Positions 11,274 to 20,809 of a DNA stretch of 64,000 nucleotides are shown here, in pieces. The notes beneath the pieces were generated by a model. That model saw only the letters and a list, made by a program, of their open reading frames with translations, searched no databases and was not told the origin of the DNA. The DNA lies in contig NW_006920411.1 in the NCBI RefSeq assembly GCF_000344685.1, forward strand, positions 1,328,623-1,392,622. Reading direction: 5' to 3'. Source of the DNA: Gloeophyllum trabeum ATCC 11539 (taxonomy: Eukaryota > Basidiomycota > Agaricomycetes > Gloeophyllales > Gloeophyllaceae). Position 1 is the stretch's first letter; the number at the start of each line of letters is the position of its first letter. Position numbers and translations under genes: made by a program.

Positions 11274-13659
11274 TCACGCCCGCAGTCCTATGTCTTCCAG
11301 CGAGATATGATAGCGAAGATGGAGCGGCGGATGCTCCATCCGTAGTCCCGGGATTGCGCTGGGGTTGGGCATCTCTGTCGTGTGCAATCTCTTCTCCAGC
11401 GCAAGACTTGTCCTCGAGGGAAGCCATGGAGCCTGTGAGCCCGAATTTAGCCTCATGCCAAGAATACCGAACCATTGATAACCGCCACTTACGGGGAGTT
11501 GACGCCTCCGCATCTTGACCCAGTCGACGTCCTTGAAGAAAGGATGGCGCATTACTTCTTCCGCTCCATTTGTCCCTAGCCTCTTGCTAGGGTCTTTCTC
11601 GAGAAGACGCGCAATCAGATCCCGGGCGTCCGGGTCAACTTTCAGATCGCGGGGAAACTTGTAGTCGCTGTTGCAGACCCGCGCTCCAATCTCGTCTTCG
11701 TCCTTGCCCCCATAGGCCTGTCCGGGATTGGTTATGAGCACGTCACGTCATAAGTGTGGTACGACTCACGTATTCGAGAGCCAGGAGTTCATATAATGTG
11801 CATCCTGCCGCCCACCAATCAAGAGCACGGTTATGCTTCCCCCGTGGGTTGAAGGCCTCCGGGGGTTTATACTGCGGAGTCCCCATTCCATCCCATCCAT
11901 CATCGTCCGTTTCCCTCTTGGCGAAGCCGAGATCGATCAGGCACAAATACCCGTCCTCGCCGACAAGGATATTGTCGGGCTTCACGTCCCGGTGCACGTA
12001 CCCGTGTTCGTGGATGTGGTTGAACGCGAGAACGAGGTTGGCGATGTAGAACCTCGCGGTCTCGGTGTCGAACGGAGCATCATCATATAGACGATCGCGG
12101 AGAGTTCCTCCTCGGATGAGCTCAAGCGTTAGGTACAGGTTCTTCTCGTCTTCCTCCGCGGCGATGAGCCCGCACACGAACGGGTTCCAGGGAAGGTCGC
12201 ACATAGTGGACCTTTCGATGTGTTTGGTGGCTGGGTCTTCGCCAATCTGCAGAAACGTCAGCATGACGCCACATTCCAGCCTGCAATACGAAATGCTCAC
12301 CAGCTCTTGCTGCCACATCATCGCCTTGGTGACGTACTTGGTCGCGAACATCGTTCCGGGCATATCTAGGGGATGCGCCGGCTCCCTGTCCAGGCGCGTA
12401 AGCAGCGCGGCGCCCCAGCCTCCAGATCCTGTTCGAAATCAATGAGTAAGAAACGCCTGTGGCTAACCGACGTTCTTGAACGTACCAAGCGCTCGAACGC
12501 AGGTCAGATCCTTCAGCTCGATGGGCGGGGGTCTGTAGGATAATTCAGGGCTGGGCGAACGGAACAGGGAGTCGGGGGTCACAGCAGGCGTAGACGGAGG
12601 CGGCGTGTTTACGCCCCTGACGCCCCGCCGGGATCGGGGAGGAGATCGAGAGATGCGTCTGGTAGAAGGAGCGTTCTCATTCCGAGCCTGCATTTGACGT
12701 GCATTTTCAAGAAGGGCATCTCCGACGCTGTCGGGCGAAGGCGGCTGGTATTGTGGCTGGCAGGAACCCGCCCGTGATGGTGAGGATGGGGTGCCACGCA
12801 GGGATCTGGGCGGCGAACAAGTCAATAGACAGGAAGCAGGTACACTCTGCTCGGCTTCCGAATGATCCCCGTTCCCAGCCCGAGCGAGGTCGACTGAGGA
12901 GAGGGACAGCGGCTGATCTTCGGCAGCAGAACAGTCCGCCCTTGACGATGAGGAGGCGGTATTCGCTCCTGTCTCTCCGCCGCTGAACCGGGAGGCAAAT
13001 CTCTCAGCGAGATAACGTACACCACCGCCCGATGTAGGTGGCTGAGCGTACCGATGGGCTGGAGTGTGTATACGGGCACCCAGGTTTGATGGGCCCGCTT
13101 CGGTGAGGTCAGGGTCCTAAGCCAGCTACATTCATAGAGCGCCCCTTCGCAGATGCTTGACCAACTTACCTCTTCTGAGCGAGCGCGTTTGGCAGGCCGA
13201 CCGTGAGGTGCCACGGTCGTGTCCCGCGGTCGCCGTCCGAGGGCAGAACTACTTGCGTGTGGTATCTCGTACTCCTATGAGTAGGACTTGAGATGTTTGG
13301 AACACACATGAGTCAATGCGACCACTGACCTGCGGCTCTAGGTGGATACGTTTAGTCTGCCGTTCATGTGGCTCGCGGCTACCCCGCCGCTTCCGTGCAC
13401 GTTGGACGGGATTCACCGCGAGCAACGACTGGAATCCCTTTCAAGGGGCATTAATAAAATCATGAAGCGCTGTTAGGATCAGATTGACGCGTCTACACAC
13501 CTGTTGTACTGGCGTAGAAGAGCGATTTGCTGGTCGAAGCCCGTGTGGCATAGCTCGAGGACTGAAAGTATGCCGCCGTGGAGGCTCCACAGCGGTAGCG
13601 TTCCTCTCCGAAGAGGGTGTATCGTTCTTGAAAAGCAGATTATAGATATTTCCGAACAT
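11274..13659 (-). CDS. AGC-like serine/threonine protein kinase with long disordered N-terminus
   Basis: A protein kinase. The N-terminal half was assembled across four phase-0 joins: [20 protein letters not shown].. to [26 protein letters not shown].., [20 protein letters not shown].. to RARSEE, then [20 protein letters not shown].. It is Ser/Pro/Arg-rich and probably disordered. The kinase domain follows: [11 protein letters not shown], glycine loop [18 protein letters not shown] (ATP-binding Lys), [21 protein letters not shown] (catalytic Asp), IDLGFAK (DLG where DFG is usual), GTPQYKPPE in the activation segment, [14 protein letters not shown], and [12 protein letters not shown] before HPFFKDVDW. 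It ends with a ~60 residue tail. The late motifs are AGC-type, but the P+1 loop is atypical and I see no hydrophobic motif. Substrate and pathway unknown. Confidence 0.88.
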
Positions 13660-14469
13660 GATAGGATGATGAAGATGGATGTGTTCGTGAACGAACCTGG
13701 TGTGGTTGCGTCCTGAGCCTCAGGCGCGACGCGGTGCCACCTTCCACATTAGGAAGGCTGGCCCGAGATGGTAACTGTGGCGTGCGGGGTCGGATGGCAA
13801 ACATTGTTTCCGTTGCTGTCTTGTGGGAGTTGAGTAGGAAGTGGGAGGGCGCGCAGGAATGGGTAATGGGCTAGGAAGGGGGTGCTTTGGCCGGGTGCCT
13901 TCGCTTGCTCCGCCTTAAAGCTTTGTACCCGCATGCGCCACTCGCGCTTTGGCCGGGAACAAACATCTATATACGCGCTTTGTCCTGCACGGAGGCAAAG
14001 GAACGCTTGGACTCGGGGTATATGCTGGGACAATGCCAGACGATGGTGAGATCATCGTGCACGACAGCCTTTGTCCCAATAGACCTGAGAGAGGTGGATT
14101 CAGTTCTAGGTGCTTACCGGCCTACTCGTGGGTGGTCTTCATGTCGCAGATATTCTGGTGTCTTCTGATCTGAGAAAGGAGCTGAGTGGAGAACTTATAC
14201 ATGGATGCATTTGCGATAGAGAACGAAAACTTCACTTTAGCCATTTGCTCGAAAGTTGCAGGTGATGACTGCAAGCTTATCCCGCTCTAGTCTCACAGAG
14301 ATCTTTTGGAGACCCGGCCCAGAGACGGAGAGACGGACGGGCTGCGCATAAGCATGTAACAGCGAGAGACGAAGGTGTTTAGTAGCCGTGCACTGACTGC
14401 AGATATGATTCCTAATGCTGTAGCTCTATTGTCCAGTGCTCGCAGCAGGACACAAGTAAACGCCAGAGC

Positions 14470-14892
14470 CAGTCCGGACAAAAAGAGCGAATCACCAAGG
14501 CGCCGGAGCCAGTCCGGACGTCCAGCCAGTCATCCCGGACACCAGAGGCCAAGGCGCCCTGGTCCGGCTGCACCTGCAGATATACATAATATTTACCATT
14601 ATAAGACAGGCCATTGCCATACACAATGCATGGAGAGGTTCACAGTCTCAGGACATAGAGCCAAAAGAAAGTCCGGACATGACAAGATCGAGTGCTGCAC
14701 TGGCACGTGGAGAGGAACAGGACCCCTGAAAATACCGATAGATGCCGGTGCCAGTCCGGACAAAAATCGCGGTCTCGAGCCCTCCATGCCAGACGCCTTC
14801 CGGACAAGGATGGACGACCGAACCGGCCATCCCGATTTTACAGTCCGGACACCGGTCATGACCGAGCTACCATGCCGGTTACAGTCCGGACA
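14470..14892. repeat. Cluster of dispersed GTCCGGACA repeats
   Basis: The motif GTCCGGACA (core palindrome TCCGGA), often preceded by CCA and followed by AAAA, recurs near 14475, 14512, 14671, 14753, 14840 and 14885, with decayed versions CCCGGACA (about 14537), GGTCCGGC (14562) and TTCCGGACA (14798). Spacing is irregular. A second block with two copies lies at 15510-15565. The longest shared form is CAGTCCGGACAAAAA followed by TCG or GAG. Confidence 0.75.
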
Positions 14893-15642
14893 CGGCTGTG
14901 TGGCAAGTTGGCAACGGACTGGCCCAATGTATTTACCCTTTGTAGTACATGTATTTTAACCCAATTATGGCTGAGGTTTGTCCCAACCTGTCATTGTGTA
15001 CCGTCGCGTAGCCTCGTGTAGCCCTTATTTGCACTGTGATATATAGTTTCTAGTATGTAGCGCAATGGGCTCCGATGTCCAGTGGCTGAATGTGGCTGAG
15101 ATCAGGACGCTGTATCGTCAAAGTTTCGCTACACCATCACCACTTTACATGGCTCTGGAAGCATGGACGACGCCCACAATACTTAACGTGTGCGCTTCGA
15201 GCTCGTTCATATGGGGTACAGCAGTCTCAGCGGGATTCACATTAGGGCATGGCAGACATTGACCTCACGGAAGAGGTGGACATCTCATTCAATCCCAAGG
15301 ATTGGATTGGGATAAAGGCAAAATGAATGCCGCACTCCAGGGTCTGGACTCGGATGGGGAGGAGGATGGTTGATGGGAGTGGGCGGCCTTTGTGAATTCT
15401 GTCGCTTCATTGACTGCATTCTAGTACGATTACTGATACATTGTACAGTGTTCTAATGAGTTGATAGGCGAGAAAACCTTTTTTTCTGTTTTTTCAGACG
15501 CCGGTGCATTAGTCCGGACAAAAATCGGCCCCTTAGGGAGGCCGGTATTTTATCCGGACAAAAATGCGGGGGGGAGCCTCAGACAATCCAGACATGGAAA
15601 TCTTGAGTCTCGCACCGGCATTTATCAGTATTTTCAGGGGTC
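14721..15642. repeat. 31 bp inverted repeat spanning the TCCGGA blocks
   Basis: Positions 14721-14751 (starting GACCCCTGAAAATAC) and 15612-15642 are reverse complements with two mismatches. Next to each arm on the inner side the sequence runs into GTCCGGACA repeats. The arrangement (inverted ends about 0.9 kb apart, no ORF between) resembles a degraded non-autonomous transposon, but I could not find a clean target-site duplication. Confidence 0.65.
15508..15570. repeat. Second GTCCGGACA block
   Basis: Two copies, AGTCCGGACAAAAATCGG (about 15511) and ATCCGGACAAAAATGCGG (about 15551), 40 bases apart, each preceded by GCCGGT and an AT-rich stretch. It is the right-hand counterpart of the 14.5-14.9 kb cluster. 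Confidence 0.7.
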
Positions 15643-15849
15643 CTAGAGGAACGCTTCCCCGCATCGACGGGTTACTGAGCTCGCATTGCGCCATCGATTC
15701 GGACGCTTTCACTGTCGTTTGCCATGTTTGCCTTGACTTGCTGCAGAACGCGTCTTCCGCAGGCCAGCAGCCGCAGTTAACGTCGAGGAGGACAACGCAG
15801 GGCTAATATTGACCGATGGGGTCGGCTTATCTTATCAGGGCCCGCAGCG

Positions 15850-18119
15850 ATGACTAACACGGCACCATACATACCACTACTTACAGCTAAATATCCCGTC
15901 GGCTCTCCTGCGCCATCTTTCCCTGCTCCCTCCACCTTGCCAGCCCTCGCCGCCGCCATGAGCCTCGAAAAGCAGCCCAACGCCGTCGACCTCTCGCGCC
16001 ATTTGTCTGACATGGCCAAGGCGCGGCAGACGTCGCCTTTGAAGGGCCTGGCAAAGTACATGGGGCGCCCGAACATGATTGCGCTGGCTGGAGGTACGTC
16101 TCCACGTCTTGCTCAGTCTCGACGCAGTCTTGCATCGCGCAATAGGCATGCCAAACCCGGGATACTTCCCTTTCTCTACCATCTCCGCGGACGTACTTGT
16201 CCCAGACTCTTTCCCCGTTTCCTCCTCCTCCCAGTCCTCGTCCTTGTCCTGGCTCTGGAAGATATTCGGCGCCGGCTCCAAGGAGAAGACCACGTCCGTC
16301 AGCATCCCCAAGTATGTCAAGAATCCGCGCGACGACGTCAACCTCGCTACCGCCCTACAATACGGTACTGCCACCGGCTTGGTCCCGCTCCAGAAGTTCC
16401 TGCATGAATTTGTCTCCAAGGTGTACCAGCCTGCATACGCCGATTTTGAGACGCTTGTTCAGACCGGAAACACGGACGGGTGAGGCATCCCATCTCCATG
16501 GACCTGAGGCGACAACTCAGATCCTTGCAATATAGCTGGAACCGCGCTGCTCTGACACTCTGCAACCCCGGGGAAGTCTTCCTCACCGAGGAATGGACCT
16601 ATCCGTCCGCGTTGTCTTCCGTAGCGCCTCTTGGGATAACCGCTCACCCCGTCCCAATGGACAAGGAAGGCATGCGAAGTGACTCCCTGCGTCAGATCCT
16701 CGAAGAGTGGGATGAAGCCGCTACAGGGAAGAAGAGGTGTGTTCCTTTATTTACAGCCGGATACTCTTCTCATTACTAGCAGGCCTCATGTCATGTACAC
16801 CGTACCCGTGGGCCAGAACCCGAGCGGCGCGGTAAGTCATTGTAATCAACGCCCTCGGCTTTCCTGACATCATGTTATTTAGACGATGGGGTACCGACGG
16901 AAGAAGGAGATCTACGACATTTGCGTCGAGTTCGGTAAGCATAGCCTTGCGTAGTTGCAAGCGAGCATACCAACTCAACTCCCCGATAAGATATCATAAT
17001 TGTCGAGGACGATCCCTACTACTTCCTTCAGGAAGGAGTGTACCAGCCAAAATCAGCCCGTACCAGGAAGGACTCGCCTGACGACGATATCTCGCACTAC
17101 ATCGCGGGTCTAGTCCCTAGCTACCTGAAGTACATTCGACGACTCGATTTTCGATTGCATTGTTTTGCTAACGTTATCACGTCTGTCAGGCTTGACTATC
17201 AAGGCCGTGTCATTCGCCTCGATACGTTCTCAAAGGTACGCGTTCTGTCAGTGACGCTGCCATCGCTCATGGGCTCATTAACGTTGTCTATAGACCATTG
17301 CTCCCGGCAGCCGTCTCGGTTGGTTCACGTGCAACGCCGTATTCGCTGAGCGGTTGGAACGAGCCGGCGAAGTGTCTACCCAGGCACCTTGCGGCTTCGG
17401 CCAGGTTCGTTCTCCTGCACGTTCAACTACACCTACATTAGACTAACCTGCCCGCAGTCCCTCATCACGAGCCTCCTTCTTAACTGGGGTTTCGAAGGCT
17501 ACGTCCGCTGGCTGCGCGGCCTCGGCGCGCAGTACACTGCCCGGCGGGACTTTTTCATCGACGCCTTCGCCGAGGAATTCGACCTCGACCTGTCGACGGG
17601 CCAGAGCGGCGCGTGGCGCGGGTGCGACGTGTACCTCGCGACGGAGAAGGTCAAGCCGACGGGCGAGATGTCGGAGAAGTTCGCGCTCACGGCGCGCAGG
17701 CCGCTGTTCAGCTTCGTGCCGCCGACGTCGGGGATGTTCGTCTGGGTGCGTACCACTAGCTATGAATGGATCTGCAGGTTAACAAACCGTGCGATTAATT
17801 ATGTAGTTGAAAGTGCACTTTGAGAACCACCCGAAGTTCAGGAAGGGCGACGACAGCAACGAGATGAAGCTCTGGATCGCGCTCGCGGAGTCGGGCCTGC
17901 TCATCGCGCCCGGCTGGTTCTTCGCCGCCGACCAGGAGGACTCGCCGGACGGGCCCGACGACGGCCACTACCGCATCGCTTTTAGTTTTAACGATGTACG
18001 TGTTTGCCTGCTGTCTGGATCCCTCGCTGACGGACTGCTTTTCCTTACAGTTCGACGACATGAAAAAGGCGGTACAGATTTTTGGCCGGGTTGTCAGGGA
18101 GCACTTCAAGGACAACTGA
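15850..18119 (+). CDS. Class I/II PLP aminotransferase, Aro8-like aromatic amino acid aminotransferase
   Basis: A fold-type I PLP enzyme that transfers amino groups between aromatic (or 2-aminoadipate-like) amino acids and 2-oxo acids. Ten or so exons join to give: SLEKQPNAVDLSRHLSDMAK, GLAKYMGRPNMIALAGG, MPNPGYFPFSTISADVL, LATALQYGTATGLVPLQKFL, LTLCNPGEVFLTEEWTYPSA, HVMYTVPVGQNPSGATMGYR, IIIVEDDPYYFLQEG, IRLDTFSKTIAPGSRLGWFT (the Lys of FSK is the Schiff-base residue), APCGFGQSLITSLLLNWGFE, FVPPTSGMFVWLKVHFENHP, and a C-terminus ending GRVVREHFKDN. The ATG at 15850 gives a 36-residue Pro/Ala extension before MSLEKQPN (15958); either start is possible. All key motifs are present. The substrate is inferred from family likeness. 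Confidence 0.93.
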
Positions 18120-18233
18120 TGGTAGATGGTTTATTGGGTGATATGTATCATAGGTATTAGACGCGCTGTATTCGAGGGGTATGTCTGCAGCATGGATGCC
18201 ACTTTGGTCGACCAGGTAGACCAGTTTTTATGA

Positions 18234-18319
18234 GGCCGCCTGGCGAAATGGCATCGCGTCTGACTACGATCTGCGTGTTGTTTATCAGGAGATTGCAGGT
18301 TCGAGCCCTGCGGTGGTCA
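18234..18319 (+). tRNA. tRNA-Arg(ACG) with intron
   Basis: Acceptor GGCCGCC pairs with GGTGGTC (with G-U pairs), followed by discriminator A. D-arm GGCGAAATGGCATCGCGTC and T-arm GCAGGTTCGAGCCCTGC are present. The anticodon loop is CTACGA-A with anticodon ACG, interrupted after position 37 by a 14 nt intron (TCTGCGTGTTGTTT). The exon sequence closely matches the copy at 41439-41522, but the intron is unrelated. Confidence 0.93.
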
Positions 18320-18505
18320 TCAATTTTGTCCATTTATTTTCCTCCGGATTCATGGCATTTGGAGAGTGCGATTGCAGGATGGCGTGCCCTTCAGGATCAT
18401 TGGACGCGATGGGCCAGGAGCAAAACAAAATGCTCATAATACAGTTTTTTTCCATAATCCAATGCTACAGTGTTTGTCTTATACTGATGCTTCTACCGTA
18501 GTGTT

Positions 18506-20542
18506 TTAAGCAGCACCACTGACAGAGAGATTGGCGACGCCATCGGCAGCCTCCTCGACGGAACCTTCAATCAATTTGGTGACCTTCCCAATTGCGACTG
18601 TCTTCCCTATATAAGATATCCAGCGGCGGTCAATATACACGCCATACATACGTGGGCAGTCGCTTACCCTCGTCTCGTAACGTGAAACGACCCAACTGGG
18701 GGTAGTCAACGAATCGCTCTATGCATACAGGCTGGGCAGTCTCTATAAGCGCGACGATCTTCTGTCCACGCTTGGCGAATTGAGGTGGTTTCTTTGACTT
18801 GCGACCAGTTGCCTTGTCAAAGTAGTGCAATAGTGCCTGGTAGAACAACAATAAGACGATTGTCTAGCACGGTGGGCAGACAGCTCACCGTCAGTGTCAC
18901 CTCCTCCGCCAACGTATGACAATGCATGACAGCGGAGTAGCCGGCACAGATGATATTCTTGTGATCGAGAATAGCAAGCTGCGCCTCGAACTGCCGAACG
19001 GCGTGGACAGGCTTGGACGGGCTGGTGAGCACGAACCCGGGGGAGATATCCTCGTCGTCGACGCCGCGCAAGCGGATGCGCACGTTGTCGCCGCACAGCG
19101 CGCGGTCCACTTCCTCCTCCATCTCGTTGTAGATGCCCGCAACCTCGACAACGACCTTGTTCGGATAGAGCGAGAGCGTGTCGCCCTTGCGCAGGTGCCC
19201 GGACTCGATCTTGCCGACGACGATCGTGCCCATGTCCTTGTACTTTTCGGAGATGGGCATCATGAGCGGCGCGTTGACTTTGCGGTCGACCATGGGCATT
19301 TTGTCGAGGTATTCGAGGAAGGATGGACCGCTGAAAGCATGGGCAATCAGAGTCTGAACAGTGCAATAACGCCGGCTTATACTCACCTCCACCAGTTGCA
19401 GACAGAAGGTGATACTCGGTCCTTGACGTTCGCACCCGTGTACGCAGATATGGGCAGGAATGTGACATCTGTCTTTGGGTTGAAACCGGCCGCCTTGACA
19501 AAGGGCGTGAGCTTGTCCTTGATTTCGTTGAAGCGGGACTGCTGCCATTCGACCGTGGAGTCGTCCATCTTGTTGATGACGATGACGACCTTGGACACCC
19601 CGGCAGTCTTGACCAACATGATGTGCTCGCGCGTCTGCCCGCCCTTTTCGAAGCCGGTCTCGAACTCGCCCTTGCGCGCGGAGATGACCAGGATGGCGAC
19701 GTCCGCCTGGGCTGCGCCGGAGATCATGGAGGGGACGAAGGTCTTGTGCCCCGGCGCGTCAAGGATGGTGTATCGCCGCGAGGCGGTCTCGAAGTACGCA
19801 CGGCCGACTTCCTGGGTCTTGCCCTTTGCGCGCTCTTGCGGGGTGGAGTCGAGGGCCCAGCTGAGGTACCAGGACTCACGGCCGGCTTCTTTGGCTTCGC
19901 GTTCGTATTTTTCCATGGTACGCTTGTCGACCATGCCGGAGAGGTAGAGGATGTTCCCGCCGAGCGTGCTCTTGCCCGCGTCGACGTGACCGATGAATAC
20001 GATATTGAGGTGCTCTTTGACTGTGCAGGGGGTGAGATGATAGGCCGATGAATGGTCAAGCTAATCAACGCACCATCTCCGAACAGGTCCTTCAGCACTT
20101 CGTGGTCAGCGGCAGCCTGGACTTCCTGCGCGACGGCGTTGGTGTCGGTTTTGGCTCTCTCGGTGGTGAATGTTCTGGAAGAGGATGGGGCTGCGCTAGA
20201 CGAGGACGCAGCTGGCGCAGCAGAGGTGGGTGCTGGCTTCGGGGCTGCAGGCTGGGATGCGGGGGCGGATGGAGGAGGGGCATGGGTGGGCGTGGCGGCG
20301 CCAGAGGGAGGCTTGGAGCCGCCGATGTTGAGCGAGATGGTCGGGGCGGGGGCGTCGGAGGGCGGGGGCTGCTCGGGGGCGGCGGGCTTGGATGCGCCGA
20401 TATTGAGGGAGATGGTCGGCGGCGGCGGCGGCGCCTCGGTCTGCGCGGGGCGTTCGAGGGGCGCCGGGGGCGGCTGGTGGCCGGGAGCGCGGAAGCCCTT
20501 GCCGGGGACGAACTCGAACGCGTTGACGTTGAGCTTGCTCAT
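18506..20542 (-). CDS. SUP35: Translation termination factor eRF3 (GTPase)
   Basis: eRF3, the GTPase that works with eRF1 to release finished proteins at stop codons. The start (20540-20542) gives MSKLNVNAFEFVPGKGF, a PAM2-like motif for binding poly(A)-binding protein, at the very N-terminus. A Pro/Ala/Ser-rich region follows with two copies of PTISLNIG-SKP, then a short acidic stretch. The G domain follows: EHLNIVFIGHVDAGKSTL (P-loop), TILDAPGHKTFVPSMISGAA (G3), VINKMDDSTVEW (G4). The beta-barrel domains include APLMMPISEKYKDMGTIVVG and IRLRGVDDEDISPGFVL. It ends ADGVANLSVSGAA. The N-region is not the Gln/Asn-rich prion type of yeast. Divergent from SLA1 with a 267 bp shared promoter. Confidence 0.96.
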
Positions 20543-20809
20543 GGCGGGATCGATGCAGGCGAGTATAATAATACAAGTCGAGCAGCCCTCGAGCGAATCT
20601 GAATCAGTCCAATCGCCCGCCTGCAATCGGACCCGCTGCTGTAATTTGTGCCTTGCCGCTTTCGGACAACTATGTAATGGATCTCCCACGCAGAAGCTGC
20701 CACGCAGCGACCCGACCCCGGGAACGCTCCGGCTCGCTGCCCTGCCCTGCCCTGTCCATGCCATCATACCCACAACCGCCCGCCCCCACTGTCGCCGACA
20801 GCCGCGCCC
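20543..20809. promoter_or_regulatory. Shared divergent promoter of SUP35 and SLA1
   Basis: 267 bases between two start codons pointing away from each other, so it must hold both promoters and 5' UTRs. GC-rich and Pro-codon-like on one strand (CCCTGCCCTGCCCTG repeats near 20740). No TATA box is obvious. Confidence 0.7.

Larger units (their letters stand above)
13660..15849. other. Repeat-rich intergenic region, 2.2 kb
   Basis: Divergent spacer between the kinase (minus) and the aminotransferase (plus). No supported gene. It contains two blocks of TCCGGA-centred repeats and a 31 bp inverted repeat, listed separately; together they look like the remains of a mobile or satellite-like sequence. 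Confidence 0.6.

Noticed and set aside
13441..13659. A separate small gene upstream of the kinase
   Set aside because: Its frame joins in phase through two clean introns to the kinase N-terminal exons, so it was merged with the kinase.
14375..15021. Open frames of 109-194 codons over the TCCGGA repeats
   Set aside because: The residues simply translate the repeats (SPDK, SGH); no start context, splice logic or domain.
18916..20051. Long plus-strand frames opposite SUP35
   Set aside because: They are antisense shadows of a GC-rich conserved gene; codon-3 GC bias on the minus strand opens the opposite frame. No domain seen.
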